Numbered from the stretch's first letter, positions 7,834 through 16,266 are shown. The stretch: 64,000 bases of DNA from JAGRKR01 sp041397725 (GCA_041397725.1 JAWKVZ010000007.1:1-64000), one strand, 5' to 3'. The notes: generated from the letters alone by a model not told the origin. Translations and numbers: made by a program.

Positions 7834-8775
7834 TCAGCGGCCGATCTTCTGCAGTTCGGCCTCGAGTTCCGGCAGGACCTGGAAAAGGTCGCCGACGAGG
7901 CCGTAATCGGCCACCTGGAAGATCGGGGCCTCCGCATCCTTGTTGATGGCAACGATGACCTTGGAGTCCTTCATGCCTGCCAGATGCTGGATGGCGCCGG
8001 AAATGCCGACGGCGATGTACAGCTCGGGCGCCACGACCTTCCCGGTCTGGCCGACCTGATACTCGTTCGGCACGAAGCCGGCATCGACCGCCGCGCGGCT
8101 CGCGCCGACCGCCGCTCCGAGCTTGTCGGCCACCTTCTCAAGCAGCACGAAATTGTCGCCCGACTGCATGCCGCGACCGCCCGAGATCACGATGCGCGCC
8201 GAGGTCAACTCGGGGCGATCGGACTTCGACAGTTCGGCCTTCTCGAAGCGGCTCTTGCCGACGGCCGCCGGCGCCGACACGCCCTCCACCGGCGCCGCGC
8301 CGCTCTCGGCAACGGCCTGGAAGGTCGAGGTGCGGATCGTGATGACCTTCTTGCCGTCCGCCGCCTGCACCGTCTGAATGGCGTTGCCGGCGTAGATCAG
8401 CCGCTCGAAGGTATCGGGCGACTTGACCGCGGTGATGTCCGAGATCTGCGGCACGTCGAGCTTGGCGGCGACGCGCGGCAGCACGGACTTGGCGACACTC
8501 GTCGAGCAACCGAGAACGGCGTCGTAGCCCGCCACGAGCGAGACCACGAGTGCCGCCATCTCCTCGGCAAGATGATTGGCGAGATGCGGCGCATCGGCGA
8601 GGAGCACCTTGGAGACGCCATCGAGCTTGGCGGCCGCCTCGGCGACACCGCCGCAGCCGCTGCCGGCCACGAGCACGTGCACATCCGAGCCCAGCGCTTT
8701 CGCGGCGCTCATGGCCTTGGCCACCGCCGGATTGAGAGCGGTATTGTTGTGATCCGCGAGAAGAAGAACTGCCAT
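7834..8775 (-). CDS. etfA: Electron transfer flavoprotein alpha subunit
   Basis: A 313-residue FAD-binding alpha subunit of the electron transfer flavoprotein, which collects electrons from acyl-CoA and related dehydrogenases and passes them to ETF-ubiquinone oxidoreductase. The N-terminal half starts MAVLLLADHNN and has an alpha/beta fold. The C-terminal FAD domain contains the signature VISGGRGMQSGDNF, AVGASRAAVDAGF and the segment QVGQTGKVVAPELYIAVGISG. Its ATG shares one base with the etfB stop (TGATG), indicating translational coupling. Length is typical. Confidence 0.96.
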   Translation of the reverse strand: MAVLLLADHNNTALNPAVAKAMSAAKALGSDVHVLVAGSGCGGVAEAAAKLDGVSKVLLADAPHLANHLAEEMAALVVSLVAGYDAVLGCSTSVAKSVLPRVAAKLDVPQISDITAVKSPDTFERLIYAGNAIQTVQAADGKKVITIRTSTFQAVAESGAAPVEGVSAPAAVGKSRFEKAELSKSDRPELTSARIVISGGRGMQSGDNFVLLEKVADKLGAAVGASRAAVDAGFVPNEYQVGQTGKVVAPELYIAVGISGAIQHLAGMKDSKVIVAINKDAEAPIFQVADYGLVGDLFQVLPELEAELQKIGR

Positions 8776-9524
8776 CAGATAACCCCCGCCTCATCCTTGA
8801 GCTTCGCCACCAGCTCGGCTGCCGTCTCGACCTTGATGCCCGCCTTGCGTGCGGCCGGCTCGGTGGTCTTCAGCACCTTGAGACGTGGCGTGACGTCGAC
8901 GCCGAGATCGCCCGGCTTCTTGACGTCGAGCGGCTTCTTCTTGGCCTTCATGATGTTGGGCAGCGAGGCATAGCGGGGCTCGTTGAGCCGCAGGTCCGTG
9001 GTGATCACGGCCGGCAGCGGCAGCTCGAGCGTCTCCAGGCCGCCATCGACCTCGCGCGTGACGCGCATCTTGCCGTCCTCGAGGACGACCTTGGACGCGA
9101 ACGTGGCCTGCGGCCAGTCGAGCAACGCCGCCAGCATCTGGCCGGTCTGGTTGCTGTCGTCGTCGATTGCCTGCTTGCCGAGGATGACGAGATCGGGCTT
9201 CTCAGCCTCGACGATGGACTTGAGCAGCTTGGCGACGGCCAGCGGCTCGACCGTCTCGTCGGTCTCGACGAGCAGACCGCGATCGGCTCCCATCGCCAGC
9301 GCGGTGCGGATCGTCTCCTGCGCCTTCTGTGGTCCGATGGAGACCGCAACGATCTCCTTGGCCTTGCCGGCTTCCTTGATGCGGATGGCTTCCTCGACGG
9401 CGATTTCGTCGAAGGGATTCATCGACATCTTGACGTTGGCCAGCTCGACACCCGAGCCGTCCGACTTGACGCGGATCTTGACGTTGTAGTCGACCACCCG
9501 CTTGACGGGCACAAGCACCTTCAT
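8775..9524 (-). CDS. etfB: Electron transfer flavoprotein beta subunit
   Basis: A 249-residue beta (AMP-binding) subunit of the ETF heterodimer. It opens MKVLVPVKRVVDYNVKI and carries the family patterns NPFDEIAVEEAIRIKE, IVAVSIGPQKAQETIRTALAMGADRG and ILGKQAIDDDSNQTGQMLA. This is the general-metabolism type rather than the FixA nitrogen-fixation branch, judging from the beta-oxidation neighbour. It is the first gene of the etfB-etfA-dehydrogenase run, and a good -35 box lies about 190 nt upstream. Confidence 0.96.
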   Translation of the reverse strand: MKVLVPVKRVVDYNVKIRVKSDGSGVELANVKMSMNPFDEIAVEEAIRIKEAGKAKEIVAVSIGPQKAQETIRTALAMGADRGLLVETDETVEPLAVAKLLKSIVEAEKPDLVILGKQAIDDDSNQTGQMLAALLDWPQATFASKVVLEDGKMRVTREVDGGLETLELPLPAVITTDLRLNEPRYASLPNIMKAKKKPLDVKKPGDLGVDVTPRLKVLKTTEPAARKAGIKVETAAELVAKLKDEAGVI

Positions 9525-9686
9525 TCGTTCACCGCTCCCCAGCCTTCGAATTCACCCGTGGATGCTCCTCCGCGCTCGTCCGGCCCCAGGGTCGTCGCCC
9601 TGCTGCGCTGCAATCGCGGTTGCCGTCCGGTGTGCGTCGAATACGTCCCGGCACGGCTTATTGTTTGTTCGCAAGTGCGAAAAGGC

Positions 9687-9715
9687 ACGGTAAGGCCGGT
9701 GTCCTGACGTGTCAA
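9687..9715 (-). promoter_or_regulatory. Candidate promoter for etfB
   Basis: On the minus strand a perfect TTGACA (9715-9710) is followed after 17 nt by TACCGT (9692-9687). The -35 is consensus but the -10 is weak. It faces etfB about 160 nt downstream, in the 234-nt gap after the rhomboid gene. Confidence 0.35.
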
Positions 9716-9758
9716 ACGATTCACGGGGACGGTCCTGTACAATTCCGTCGCGGGATCC

Positions 9759-10466
9759 TCAGGCGGGGCGCTGCGGCCGATCGAACAGCGGCACGCCCGG
9801 CAGGCGCATGAAGATGATCAGCACCGCCCCTGCGATGAGCCCCCCGATGTGGGCCCACCAGGCGACCGGCCCGACCTGCGGCAGCAGCACCATGACGACC
9901 TGCATGGCCACCCACAGCCCCAGCACGATCGCCGCCGAGAGCCGCACCGGAATGAAGCGCATGACCAGCACCCAGACGCTCACGCGCGGATGCAGCATGA
10001 GATAGGCCGCGATGACACCCGCCACCGCGCCGCTGGCGCCGATCAGCGGCACGCTCGAATCCGGCAACAGCCAGGCGTGCACCAGGCCGGCAAAGATCCC
10101 GCACGCGAAGTAGAAGACGAGAAAGCGCAGGTGCCCCATCGAGTCTTCGACGTTGTCGCCGAACACCCACAGGAACAGCATATTGCCGACCAGATGGAAG
10201 ATGTCCGCGTGCAGGAACATGTAGCTGACGAGGGTCACCCGCTCCGGCACCCGGAAGGCGTCCACCGGAACGGACCCCGCACTGCCGAGAAAGCCCTCGC
10301 GCAGCAGCTCGATCGGCACGATCGCAAATCCCGGCACGTACGGGTTCGCCTGAACGCCGTAGCCAGAGAGCAGGAACATGGCGACGTTGACCGCGATGAG
10401 GGCGATCGTCACGTATTGGAACCGAATTCGTCGGAGCCAGTTCTCGTCCTGAATGGGAACAAACAC
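9759..10466 (-). CDS. Rhomboid family intramembrane serine protease
   Basis: A 235-residue polytopic membrane protein with about six hydrophobic spans. Catalytic residues of rhomboids are visible: the serine in GASGAVAG (S145) and the histidine in WWAHIGGLIAG (H206). The HxxxN box in the preceding helices is present as HADIFHLVGNMLFLWVFG (H87, H91, N95). Rhomboids cut membrane proteins inside the bilayer; the substrate is unknown. GTG 10466 is preferred because homologues start with the same MFVPI segment; upstream codons in frame are unrelated. The next gene upstream on the same strand is the cobalamin adenosyltransferase, 106 nt away. Confidence 0.88.
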   Translation of the reverse strand: MFVPIQDENWLRRIRFQYVTIALIAVNVAMFLLSGYGVQANPYVPGFAIVPIELLREGFLGSAGSVPVDAFRVPERVTLVSYMFLHADIFHLVGNMLFLWVFGDNVEDSMGHLRFLVFYFACGIFAGLVHAWLLPDSSVPLIGASGAVAGVIAAYLMLHPRVSVWVLVMRFIPVRLSAAIVLGLWVAMQVVMVLLPQVGPVAWWAHIGGLIAGAVLIIFMRLPGVPLFDRPQRPA

Positions 10467-10572
10467 GGCCTGGATCGCCCCTCGATGACGTGGTCTCGTT
10501 GCAGGTGGCGATCGCCACGGCCCACACCCGTCCGCCACTTAGCTCCGTGGCGCTTGGAGCCGCAACGTCTCG

Positions 10573-11154
10573 CTACCGGTTCTGTCCGGGAACCCAGAGC
10601 ACGTCGCTCCGCCCCCTGTCGTTCACGTACCTGGCGGCGACGAAGAGGAAATCCGACAGGCGGTTGATGTATTGCAGGGCAAGCGCGCTGACCGCCTCGT
10701 CCGGCTCGCCCGCGAGCTGCACCATCAGCCGCTCGGCCCGCCGGCAAACTGTTCTCGCCACGTGCAGCGCCGCGGCCGCCGGCGAGCCGCCCGGCAGCAC
10801 GAACGACTTGAGCGGCTTCATTTCGCTGTTGAGCTCGTCGATCTCGGCCTCGAGCCGCTTGACCTGATCGCGGGTCACGCGCAGCGGCTCGTAGTCGAGC
10901 GGCTTGCCCCGGTCGGGCACACACAGATCCGCTCCGAGATCGAACAGATCGTTCTGGATGCGCAGAAGCTTGCTGTCGAGCCCGGGCTGTCCCTGCCCGA
11001 TGTGCCAGCGCGCCATGCCGATCTGGGCGTTCGTCTCGTCGACCGTGCCGTAGGCGGCGATGCGGGTGGCGTGCTTGGGCACGCGCTCGCCGGAGCCGAG
11101 CCCGGTCGTGCCCTTGTCACCCGTGCGCGTGTAGATCTTGTTGAGCTTCACCAT
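10573..11154 (-). CDS. pduO: Cob(I)yrinic acid a,c-diamide adenosyltransferase (PduO type)
   Basis: A 193-residue ATP:corrinoid adenosyltransferase, making adenosylcobalamin from cob(I)alamin and ATP for B12-dependent mutases. The N-terminal phosphate-binding segment IYTRTGDKGTTGLGSGERVPK is diagnostic, as are the conserved YGTVDETNAQIG, FVLPGGSPAAAALHVARTVCRRAER and the final INRLSDFLFVAARYVN. All classic PduO-type residues appear intact. Its position between the twin-span membrane gene and the ETF block is shared by many alphaproteobacteria and fits a link to methylmalonyl-CoA mutase or other acyl-CoA mutases. Confidence 0.95.
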   Translation of the reverse strand: MVKLNKIYTRTGDKGTTGLGSGERVPKHATRIAAYGTVDETNAQIGMARWHIGQGQPGLDSKLLRIQNDLFDLGADLCVPDRGKPLDYEPLRVTRDQVKRLEAEIDELNSEMKPLKSFVLPGGSPAAAALHVARTVCRRAERLMVQLAGEPDEAVSALALQYINRLSDFLFVAARYVNDRGRSDVLWVPGQNR

Positions 11155-11211
11155 GCGGGACTTCGCAGACCTCGTCGTCGGAGCGGGAGCCGGCGCCGCG
11201 GCCGGGCGGCG

Positions 11212-11400
11212 TCAGCGCGCGAAATAGACCGTCGCCATGATGATGCAGATGGCCAGGAATTGCAGGCCGACGCGCCACCTCATGAGCTGCTGGCTACGGT
11301 TGGCGCTGCCGTTGCGCATCATGTTCCAGAGCCCGAGAAGCAGCACGACGAGTACCGCCGCGACCGCAACCCCCGTAAGGTTGAAAAAGAAGCTGTGCAT
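11212..11400 (-). CDS. Twin-transmembrane (HIG1-like) small membrane protein
   Basis: A 62-residue protein with two predicted membrane helices: VAVAAVLVVLLLGLW, a short basic loop with RNGSANRSQQLMRWRV, and FLAICIIMATVYF. The loop with NRSQQLMRWRV is typical of the HIG1/twin-TM family; eukaryotic HIG1 proteins associate with respiratory supercomplexes. The bacterial function is not established. ATG 11400 is used because the in-frame upstream extension is basic and unconserved. It lies 57 nt upstream of the adenosyltransferase gene on the same strand. Confidence 0.75.
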   Translation of the reverse strand: MHSFFFNLTGVAVAAVLVVLLLGLWNMMRNGSANRSQQLMRWRVGLQFLAICIIMATVYFAR

Positions 11401-11532
11401 TGATTGTCCAATCTTGCGCCTCGGCGCGCATGATAGGCCACGATACGCGATGCTGCCAAGCAAGCAGCGCATCGGTCGGCGAAGTCGGCAGGGGATGAGG
11501 CGCTTGCCCTGCACGGCGCCGAGGCGGCGACG

Positions 11533-11547
11533 TTAACGATTCGTTAA
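11533..11547. promoter_or_regulatory. Candidate CtrA-binding box TTAA-N7-TTAA
   Basis: TTAA at 11533-11536 and TTAA at 11544-11547 are separated by exactly 7 nt and followed by G, the full consensus of the alphaproteobacterial cell-cycle regulator CtrA. It sits in the divergent gap, 80 nt before the EnvC/CtpA start and 133 nt before the twin-membrane gene start. The AT-rich element stands out against GC-rich surroundings. Confidence 0.55.
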
Positions 11548-11626
11548 GGACAACAATTGCCTTAATTTCAGTGGATGAAGTCGAGCCGGCCGACGCCCGG
11601 CAGCGTCGACAAGGAACGCACCCGCA

Positions 11627-13009
11627 ATGGCCTTCGGCAGATCGCATCGGGCAAGGGCGCCGGCTCTGGCGGTCGCGATGCTCTGCGCCGTCGCAGCGGG
11701 AGACCTGACGGCTGCGGCACAGACGCGGCCCGCGAGCGAGCCGCCGGACGCGGTCCGCCGCAAGCTCGAAACCGAGAAACGGCTGCTCGAGGAAGCACGC
11801 AAGCGCCGGCAGGGTATCGAGCAGGAGGTCAAGGAGATCGATCGCCAGCGGGCGGAGATCACCGCGCGCCTGATCGATGCCGCCGACCAGGTGCAGAAGT
11901 CCGAGGCGCGCCTCACCGAAATCGAGGATCGGCTCAAAGGGCTCGAGAAGGAGCAGGCGCCGCTCCGCGACTCCCTGCGCACCCGTCACCGCACCATCTC
12001 GCGCCTGCTCTCCGCCATGCAGCGCATGGGCCGCAACCCGCCGCCGGTCCTCATCACACAGCGCCAGGACGCCTTGCAGATGGTTCGCAGCGCCATGCTG
12101 CTGGCGCGCGCCTTCCCCAAGCTCGGAGAGGAGGCCCGCGAGATCGCCGGCAAGCTCCAGGCCCTCGTGAGTGTCATGGACCGTATCCGAGGCGAGCGCG
12201 AACGTCTCCTGGGCGAGACCAAGCGGATCACCGAGCAGAGGACGAAGCTCTCGAGCCTCCTGGTCGAAAAGCAGCGCACGCTCGCAGATCGCCGCCAGCA
12301 GCTCGAGGCCGTGCGCAAGGCGAGCGAGGAGCATGCCAGCTCGGTCACGGGGCTCAGTGAACTGATCGCCAAAATGGATCAGGTGCTCCGTGACAAGGGC
12401 GATCTCGGCGCCTACGAGCGCGAGCTCGCGGCCCGCCCGAAGGCCACGCCACCCGCAACCGCTGCCGCGCCTTCGCAAGTGCCGGCGAAGACCGCTGGCC
12501 GGGATGGCGGCAAACCCGTCGAGGTTTCGCCTCGCCAGCAGGTGGCGCTGTTCAGTCCGGGGCGCCTGAAGCCGGCCATTCCCTTCGAGGAGGCCAAGGG
12601 CAAGCTGCGCCTGCCAGTGCAGGGACGCCGCCTGTTGTCGTATGGCGACAAGACACAATATGGTGGAACTTCAAAGGGTCTGGTCGTCGAGACGCGGCCC
12701 GGCGCCTACGTCATCGCCCCCTGCGACGGCTGGATCGTTCACGCCAGCCGATTCCGCAATTACGGCCAACTCTTGATCATTAATGGCGGCGGCGGCTATC
12801 ATGTCTTGCTGGCCGGCATGTCCCAGATCAACGTTGAGATGGGACGTTTCGTGCTCGCAGGCGAGCCGGTTGGCACAATGGCTGCACCGTCCGCGACACC
12901 TCAGGTGCAGGAACAGGCACCCGTGCTCTATATCGAGTTCCGCAACAAAACCCGTCCGATCGATCCCGAGCCCTGGTGGGCGGTGGCGTCGAAGAAGGTT
13001 CAAGGCTGA
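11627..13009 (+). CDS. EnvC-like murein hydrolase activator (degenerate LytM domain)
   Basis: A 460-residue exported protein. A signal peptide (about residues 8-31) is followed by a long coiled coil (about 40-260), an Ala/Pro-rich linker, and a C-terminal M23/LytM domain (about 320-455). The LytM domain keeps the fold-defining strands (LRLPVQGRRLLSYGDKTQ, GAYVIAPCDGWIVHAS, LLIINGGGGYHVLLAGM). The expected HxxxD and HxH zinc ligands are absent, so it should be an amidase activator like EnvC rather than a peptidase. It overlaps ctpA by one base (TGATG), and a CtrA-type box lies 80 nt upstream. A role in septal peptidoglycan splitting is inferred from the family and the context. Confidence 0.86.
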   Translation: MAFGRSHRARAPALAVAMLCAVAAGDLTAAAQTRPASEPPDAVRRKLETEKRLLEEARKRRQGIEQEVKEIDRQRAEITARLIDAADQVQKSEARLTEIEDRLKGLEKEQAPLRDSLRTRHRTISRLLSAMQRMGRNPPPVLITQRQDALQMVRSAMLLARAFPKLGEEAREIAGKLQALVSVMDRIRGERERLLGETKRITEQRTKLSSLLVEKQRTLADRRQQLEAVRKASEEHASSVTGLSELIAKMDQVLRDKGDLGAYERELAARPKATPPATAAAPSQVPAKTAGRDGGKPVEVSPRQQVALFSPGRLKPAIPFEEAKGKLRLPVQGRRLLSYGDKTQYGGTSKGLVVETRPGAYVIAPCDGWIVHASRFRNYGQLLIINGGGGYHVLLAGMSQINVEMGRFVLAGEPVGTMAAPSATPQVQEQAPVLYIEFRNKTRPIDPEPWWAVASKKVQG

Positions 13010-14340
13010 TGCGCAAATCAGAATTCGCGTTCTGGGCTTTCCTGTTCATGGCGTCTCTCGCAGCCGCCACGACCGTGTTCAATGTCAGCCGCACATACTC
13101 GGCCACAAGCGCCAGCGCTGAGATTTACCGCCAGCTCGAGCTGTTTGGCGACGTGCTCGAGCGGGTCAGGGCCGACTATGTCGAGAAGCCGGACGACACC
13201 CAACTGATCGAGGCCGCAATCAACGGCATGCTGTCCTCGCTCGATCCGCATTCCGCATATCTCAATCCGAAACACTTCCGTGACATGCAGGTGCAGACCC
13301 GCGGCGAGTTCGGCGGGCTCGGCATCGAGGTCACGATGGAGAACGGCGTCGTCAAGGTCGTCTCCCCCATCGAGGACACGCCTGCATCCAAGGCCGGCGT
13401 ACTCTCGGGCGATCTCATCACGCACCTCAACGGCGAGCAGATCGTGGGGCTGACCCTCGAGCAGGCCGTGGAGAAGATGCGCGGCCCCGTGAACACTTCG
13501 ATCACTCTGACAGTCGTGCGCAAGGGCCGGGACGAGCCGCTCGAGATCAAGATCGTGCGCGACATCATCCGCATCAACGCCGTGCGCTTCCGCGTCGAGG
13601 ACGACGTTGCCTACATCCGGATCACGACCTTCAACGAGCAGACCCACACCAACCTGGTCAAGGCCGTGGAGCGTCTCAAGCGGGAGATCGGACCCAAGCT
13701 CAAGGGGTTCATCATCGACCTGCGCAACAACCCCGGCGGCCTCCTCGATCAGGCGATCTCTGTCTCCGATGACTTCCTCGAGCGCGGCGCCATCGTGCTG
13801 ACGCGTGGCCGCAACCTCGAAGAGTCGCAGCGCGCTCAGGCCAAGCCGGGCGACCTCACTGACGGCAAGAAGATCGTCGTGCTGATCAACGGCGGCTCTG
13901 CGTCCGCCTCCGAGATCGTCGCCGGCGCCCTCCAGGATCACAAGCGCGCGACGCTCGTCGGCACGCGCTCGTTCGGCAAGGGCTCGGTGCAGACCATCAT
14001 CCCGCTCGGCTCGAACGGCGCCATCCGCCTGACGACGGCCCGCTACTACACGCCGGCGGGGCGCTCGATCCAGGCCAAGGGCATCGAGCCGGATATCGTC
14101 GTCGAGCAGGAGCTGCCGCCCGAGCTCAAGGGCAAGCCGCCGGCCAAGTCGCGCGGCGAGGCCAGCCTGCGGGGCCACCTGAAGGGTGACGGCAAGGAGG
14201 GCTCCGGCTCCTCGGCCTATGTGCCGAAAGAGAAGGAGAAGGACACCCAGCTCCTCTATGCCCTGAACCTGGTGCGTGGCATCGAGCAGCCGAAGAAGGC
14301 GGCGCCGACCCCCAAGCCGGCGCCCGAGAAGAAGGGCTGA
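13009..14340 (+). CDS. ctpA: C-terminal processing protease CtpA (S41 family)
   Basis: A 443-residue periplasmic serine protease: an N-terminal membrane anchor or signal (about residues 6-24), a PDZ domain near 90-180 (GGLGIEVTMENGVVKVV, GVLSGDLITHLNGEQI), then the S41 catalytic domain. The catalytic serine lies in NGGSASASEIVAG (residues 294-306) and the lysine in TRSFGKGSVQT (K324). The last 80 residues are a charged Pro/Lys-rich tail. CtpA trims C termini of envelope proteins and controls peptidoglycan hydrolases. It is translationally coupled to the EnvC-like gene and closed by a strong terminator. Confidence 0.95.
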   Translation: MRKSEFAFWAFLFMASLAAATTVFNVSRTYSATSASAEIYRQLELFGDVLERVRADYVEKPDDTQLIEAAINGMLSSLDPHSAYLNPKHFRDMQVQTRGEFGGLGIEVTMENGVVKVVSPIEDTPASKAGVLSGDLITHLNGEQIVGLTLEQAVEKMRGPVNTSITLTVVRKGRDEPLEIKIVRDIIRINAVRFRVEDDVAYIRITTFNEQTHTNLVKAVERLKREIGPKLKGFIIDLRNNPGGLLDQAISVSDDFLERGAIVLTRGRNLEESQRAQAKPGDLTDGKKIVVLINGGSASASEIVAGALQDHKRATLVGTRSFGKGSVQTIIPLGSNGAIRLTTARYYTPAGRSIQAKGIEPDIVVEQELPPELKGKPPAKSRGEASLRGHLKGDGKEGSGSSAYVPKEKEKDTQLLYALNLVRGIEQPKKAAPTPKPAPEKKG

Positions 14341-14371
14341 GCCACCTCACTCCGCACTCGAATTTCGCAGC

Positions 14372-14401
14372 GGGGCCGAGCGATCGGCCCCGTTGTTTTT
14401 T
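14372..14401 (+). terminator. Rho-independent terminator after ctpA
   Basis: GGGGCCGA (14372-14379) and TCGGCCCC (14384-14391) form an 8-bp GC stem with a GCGA tetraloop, followed by a run ending in TTTTTTT. It closes the envC-ctpA operon 31 nt after the ctpA stop. From here to 14641 no gene is seen; the first Nudix gene therefore has its own promoter or depends on read-through. Confidence 0.88.
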
Positions 14402-14641
14402 GGCTCGCGGCCAGCGGCCCGTTGCACGGCGCACCTCTGCGACGCATTCTGTTGCAGCATGACGCGCAGCGCCGCAGCGCCCGGCCTGCAGGGGAGCATC
14501 AAACTCCTGTCACGGTCGGCGTGTGCCATTGCGCAGGCTTGACGAATCATCCGGCGGCCAGTTGTGCTGACGGCCGAAGCCGGGCATCCCCGCCCGATGC
14601 GCCCATGCCTCGGCGCCGGCACGGGATGGAGCAGGAAATAC

Positions 14642-15151
14642 ATGTCGATCGACGATCAACACTATCGCCCGTGCGTCGGCATCATGGTGCTCGACCGCAA
14701 CGGCTTGGCCTGGATGGGGCGCCGCTACGACAAACCCAACGACGAGGGCGCCGGCCAGTGGTGGCAGATGCCCCAGGGCGGCATTGACGACGGCGAATCT
14801 CCCCGCGAGGCCGCCATCCGGGAGCTCTACGAGGAAACCGGCATCACGAGCGTAGAGGTGCTGGCCGAATCCACGACGTGGTATCGCTACGATCTGCCGG
14901 AGCATCTGATCGGCCGCGCCTGGGGCGGACGCTATCGCGGCCAGCGGCAGCGCTGGTTCGCCGTACGCTTTCTCGGCGCGGACGCGGAGATCGATCTCGG
15001 GCCGCGCGACGGTCACACCGTCGAGTTCGACGCCTGGCAATGGGTCCAGGTGAGCGATCTGGTCGATCTCGTCGTGCCGTTCAAGCGCGATGTCTACGCC
15101 AAGGTCGTGGCTGAATTCGCGAGCCTCGCGCGAACCGGTGCAGGAGGCTGA
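14642..15151 (+). CDS. rppH: RNA pyrophosphohydrolase (Nudix), copy 1
   Basis: A 169-residue Nudix hydrolase of the RppH/diadenosine-polyphosphatase type, removing pyrophosphate from 5'-triphosphate RNA to start decay, or cleaving Ap4A. The Nudix box is GGIDDGESPREAAIRELYEETGI (residues about 43-65) with all catalytic glutamates. RppH hallmarks YRPCVGIMVL, WWQMPQGGI and RWFAVRFLG are present. Start ATG 14642 fits the family start; a longer in-frame extension upstream has no similarity. The 3' end overlaps the second Nudix gene. Confidence 0.92.
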   Translation: MSIDDQHYRPCVGIMVLDRNGLAWMGRRYDKPNDEGAGQWWQMPQGGIDDGESPREAAIRELYEETGITSVEVLAESTTWYRYDLPEHLIGRAWGGRYRGQRQRWFAVRFLGADAEIDLGPRDGHTVEFDAWQWVQVSDLVDLVVPFKRDVYAKVVAEFASLARTGAGG

Positions 15152-15785
15152 GCTGGGCAACAAGGCCAAGAAGCGCGATGCCGAAAAGTTGCGTGAGCGC
15201 CTGCCCTACCGGTCGGGCGTCGGCATCGTGCTGCTCAACCGGGAGCGCAAGGTGTGGGTCGGCAAGCGCCAGCCCAAGTGGGTCCGGGACGGCAACGGGG
15301 CGTTCTGGCAGATGCCGCAAGGCGGCATCGATCGCAAGGAAGCGCCGGAGCAGGCTGCCGTCAGGGAGCTGTACGAGGAGACCGGCGTGCGCCGCGTCGA
15401 GCTTCTGGCGCGCACCTCCGGCTGGCTCAGCTACGACCTGCCCGACGACCTGCTGGGCGTGGCGCTGAAGGGCCGCTATCGCGGCCAGCGCCAGAAGTGG
15501 TTCTTGATGCGCCATCTCGGCGACGACGGGGAGATCAATCTGGCGCCGCCCGGCTGCAAGCCGGAATTCGACGCCTGGCAGTGGGTCGAGTTCGCCGAGC
15601 TGCCGGACCTCATCGTACCCTTCAAGCGCGGGCTCTACCTCGACGTCATCACAGAGCTGGCGCCCAAGGCCGATGCGGCCGCCGACGAGACGATCGCCGC
15701 CGAAACCGAGCCGCCGGGGCGGCTGGCCGCGCTCGCCAAGTATCTGCGCGACCTGTGGATCGGCCGGGGCAATCAGAGCGCCTGA
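15138..15785 (+). CDS. RNA pyrophosphohydrolase-like Nudix protein, copy 2
   Basis: About 215 residues, a tandem paralogue of the preceding RppH. The Nudix box GGIDRKEAPEQAAVRELYEETGV and the segments YRSGVGIVLLNRERKVWVG, FWQMPQGGI and GRYRGQRQKWFLMRHLG are intact. A C-terminal acidic tail of about 40 residues is extra. The start is unusual: GTG 15138 is the formal choice, but AGGAGG at 15142-15147 is ideally spaced for a CTG at 15153, which would give MGNKAKK as the N terminus. Both Nudix copies may act on RNA 5' ends, or one may prefer dinucleoside polyphosphates. A terminator follows directly. Confidence 0.85.
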   Translation: MQEAELGNKAKKRDAEKLRERLPYRSGVGIVLLNRERKVWVGKRQPKWVRDGNGAFWQMPQGGIDRKEAPEQAAVRELYEETGVRRVELLARTSGWLSYDLPDDLLGVALKGRYRGQRQKWFLMRHLGDDGEINLAPPGCKPEFDAWQWVEFAELPDLIVPFKRGLYLDVITELAPKADAAADETIAAETEPPGRLAALAKYLRDLWIGRGNQSA

Positions 15786-15792
15786 CATGCAG

Positions 15793-15819
15793 AAAGCCCG
15801 CGGGAGCGCCGCGGGCTTT
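15793..15819. terminator. Bidirectional terminator between Nudix pair and atp operon
   Basis: AAAGCCCGCGG (15793-15803) pairs perfectly with CCGCGGGCTTT (15809-15819) around loop GAGCG. The 11-bp stem with A and T ends works in both directions, serving the plus-strand Nudix genes and the minus-strand ATP synthase operon, whose last gene ends at 15865. Confidence 0.85.
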
Positions 15820-15864
15820 CGAAGTCTTCGTCCAGCACTGGCAGACCCGAGATCGCGAACCGTC

Positions 15865-16266
15865 TCAGCGCGCCGAAGGCAGAGCGGCACGGAGCCGCGC
15901 AAGCGCGTTCTGCGCATAGGCCCGCTCGGTTTCATCCGCCGCGTCCGCGACGAGGCGCTCCGAGTCCGAGACGAGCTTGGCGAGGTCGTCGCCTGCGAGC
16001 CCGTCGAGCAACACGGCATGCTCGGCCAGAACGGTCATGCTCTCGGCCGTCGCCTCGGCGAGGCCGCTTCGCACGAACAGGCGCTGCGCCTTGCCGCCAG
16101 GGGCCGTCGCCTCGAGGATGCCTGGGCGCAGCGTGGACACGACCGGGGCGTGCCCGGCCATGACCATGAAGTCGCCCTCCGTCCCCGGCACCAGCACGGC
16201 CTCCATGGCCCCGGAAACCAGCACACGCTCCGGCGTCACGAGCTCGAAAGCAAACGTACCGCTCAT
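15865..16266 (-). CDS. atpC: F1 ATP synthase epsilon subunit
   Basis: A 133-residue epsilon subunit of the F1 central stalk, regulating ATP hydrolysis and linking gamma to the c-ring. The N-terminal beta-sandwich shows FELVTPERVLVSGAMEAVLVPGTEGDFMVMAGHAPVVSTLRPG. The C-terminal helical part is short. It is the last gene of the operon, and its ATG overlaps the stop of the zinc-ribbon-like gene by 4 nt (ATGA), so translation is coupled to that gene rather than directly to atpD. Confidence 0.96.
   Translation of the reverse strand: MSGTFAFELVTPERVLVSGAMEAVLVPGTEGDFMVMAGHAPVVSTLRPGILEATAPGGKAQRLFVRSGLAEATAESMTVLAEHAVLLDGLAGDDLAKLVSDSERLVADAADETERAYAQNALARLRAALPSAR

Noticed and set aside
11155..11211. 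Cobalamin riboswitch before the adenosyltransferase gene
   Set aside because: The gap is 57 nt, too short, and no B12-box-like sequence is visible.
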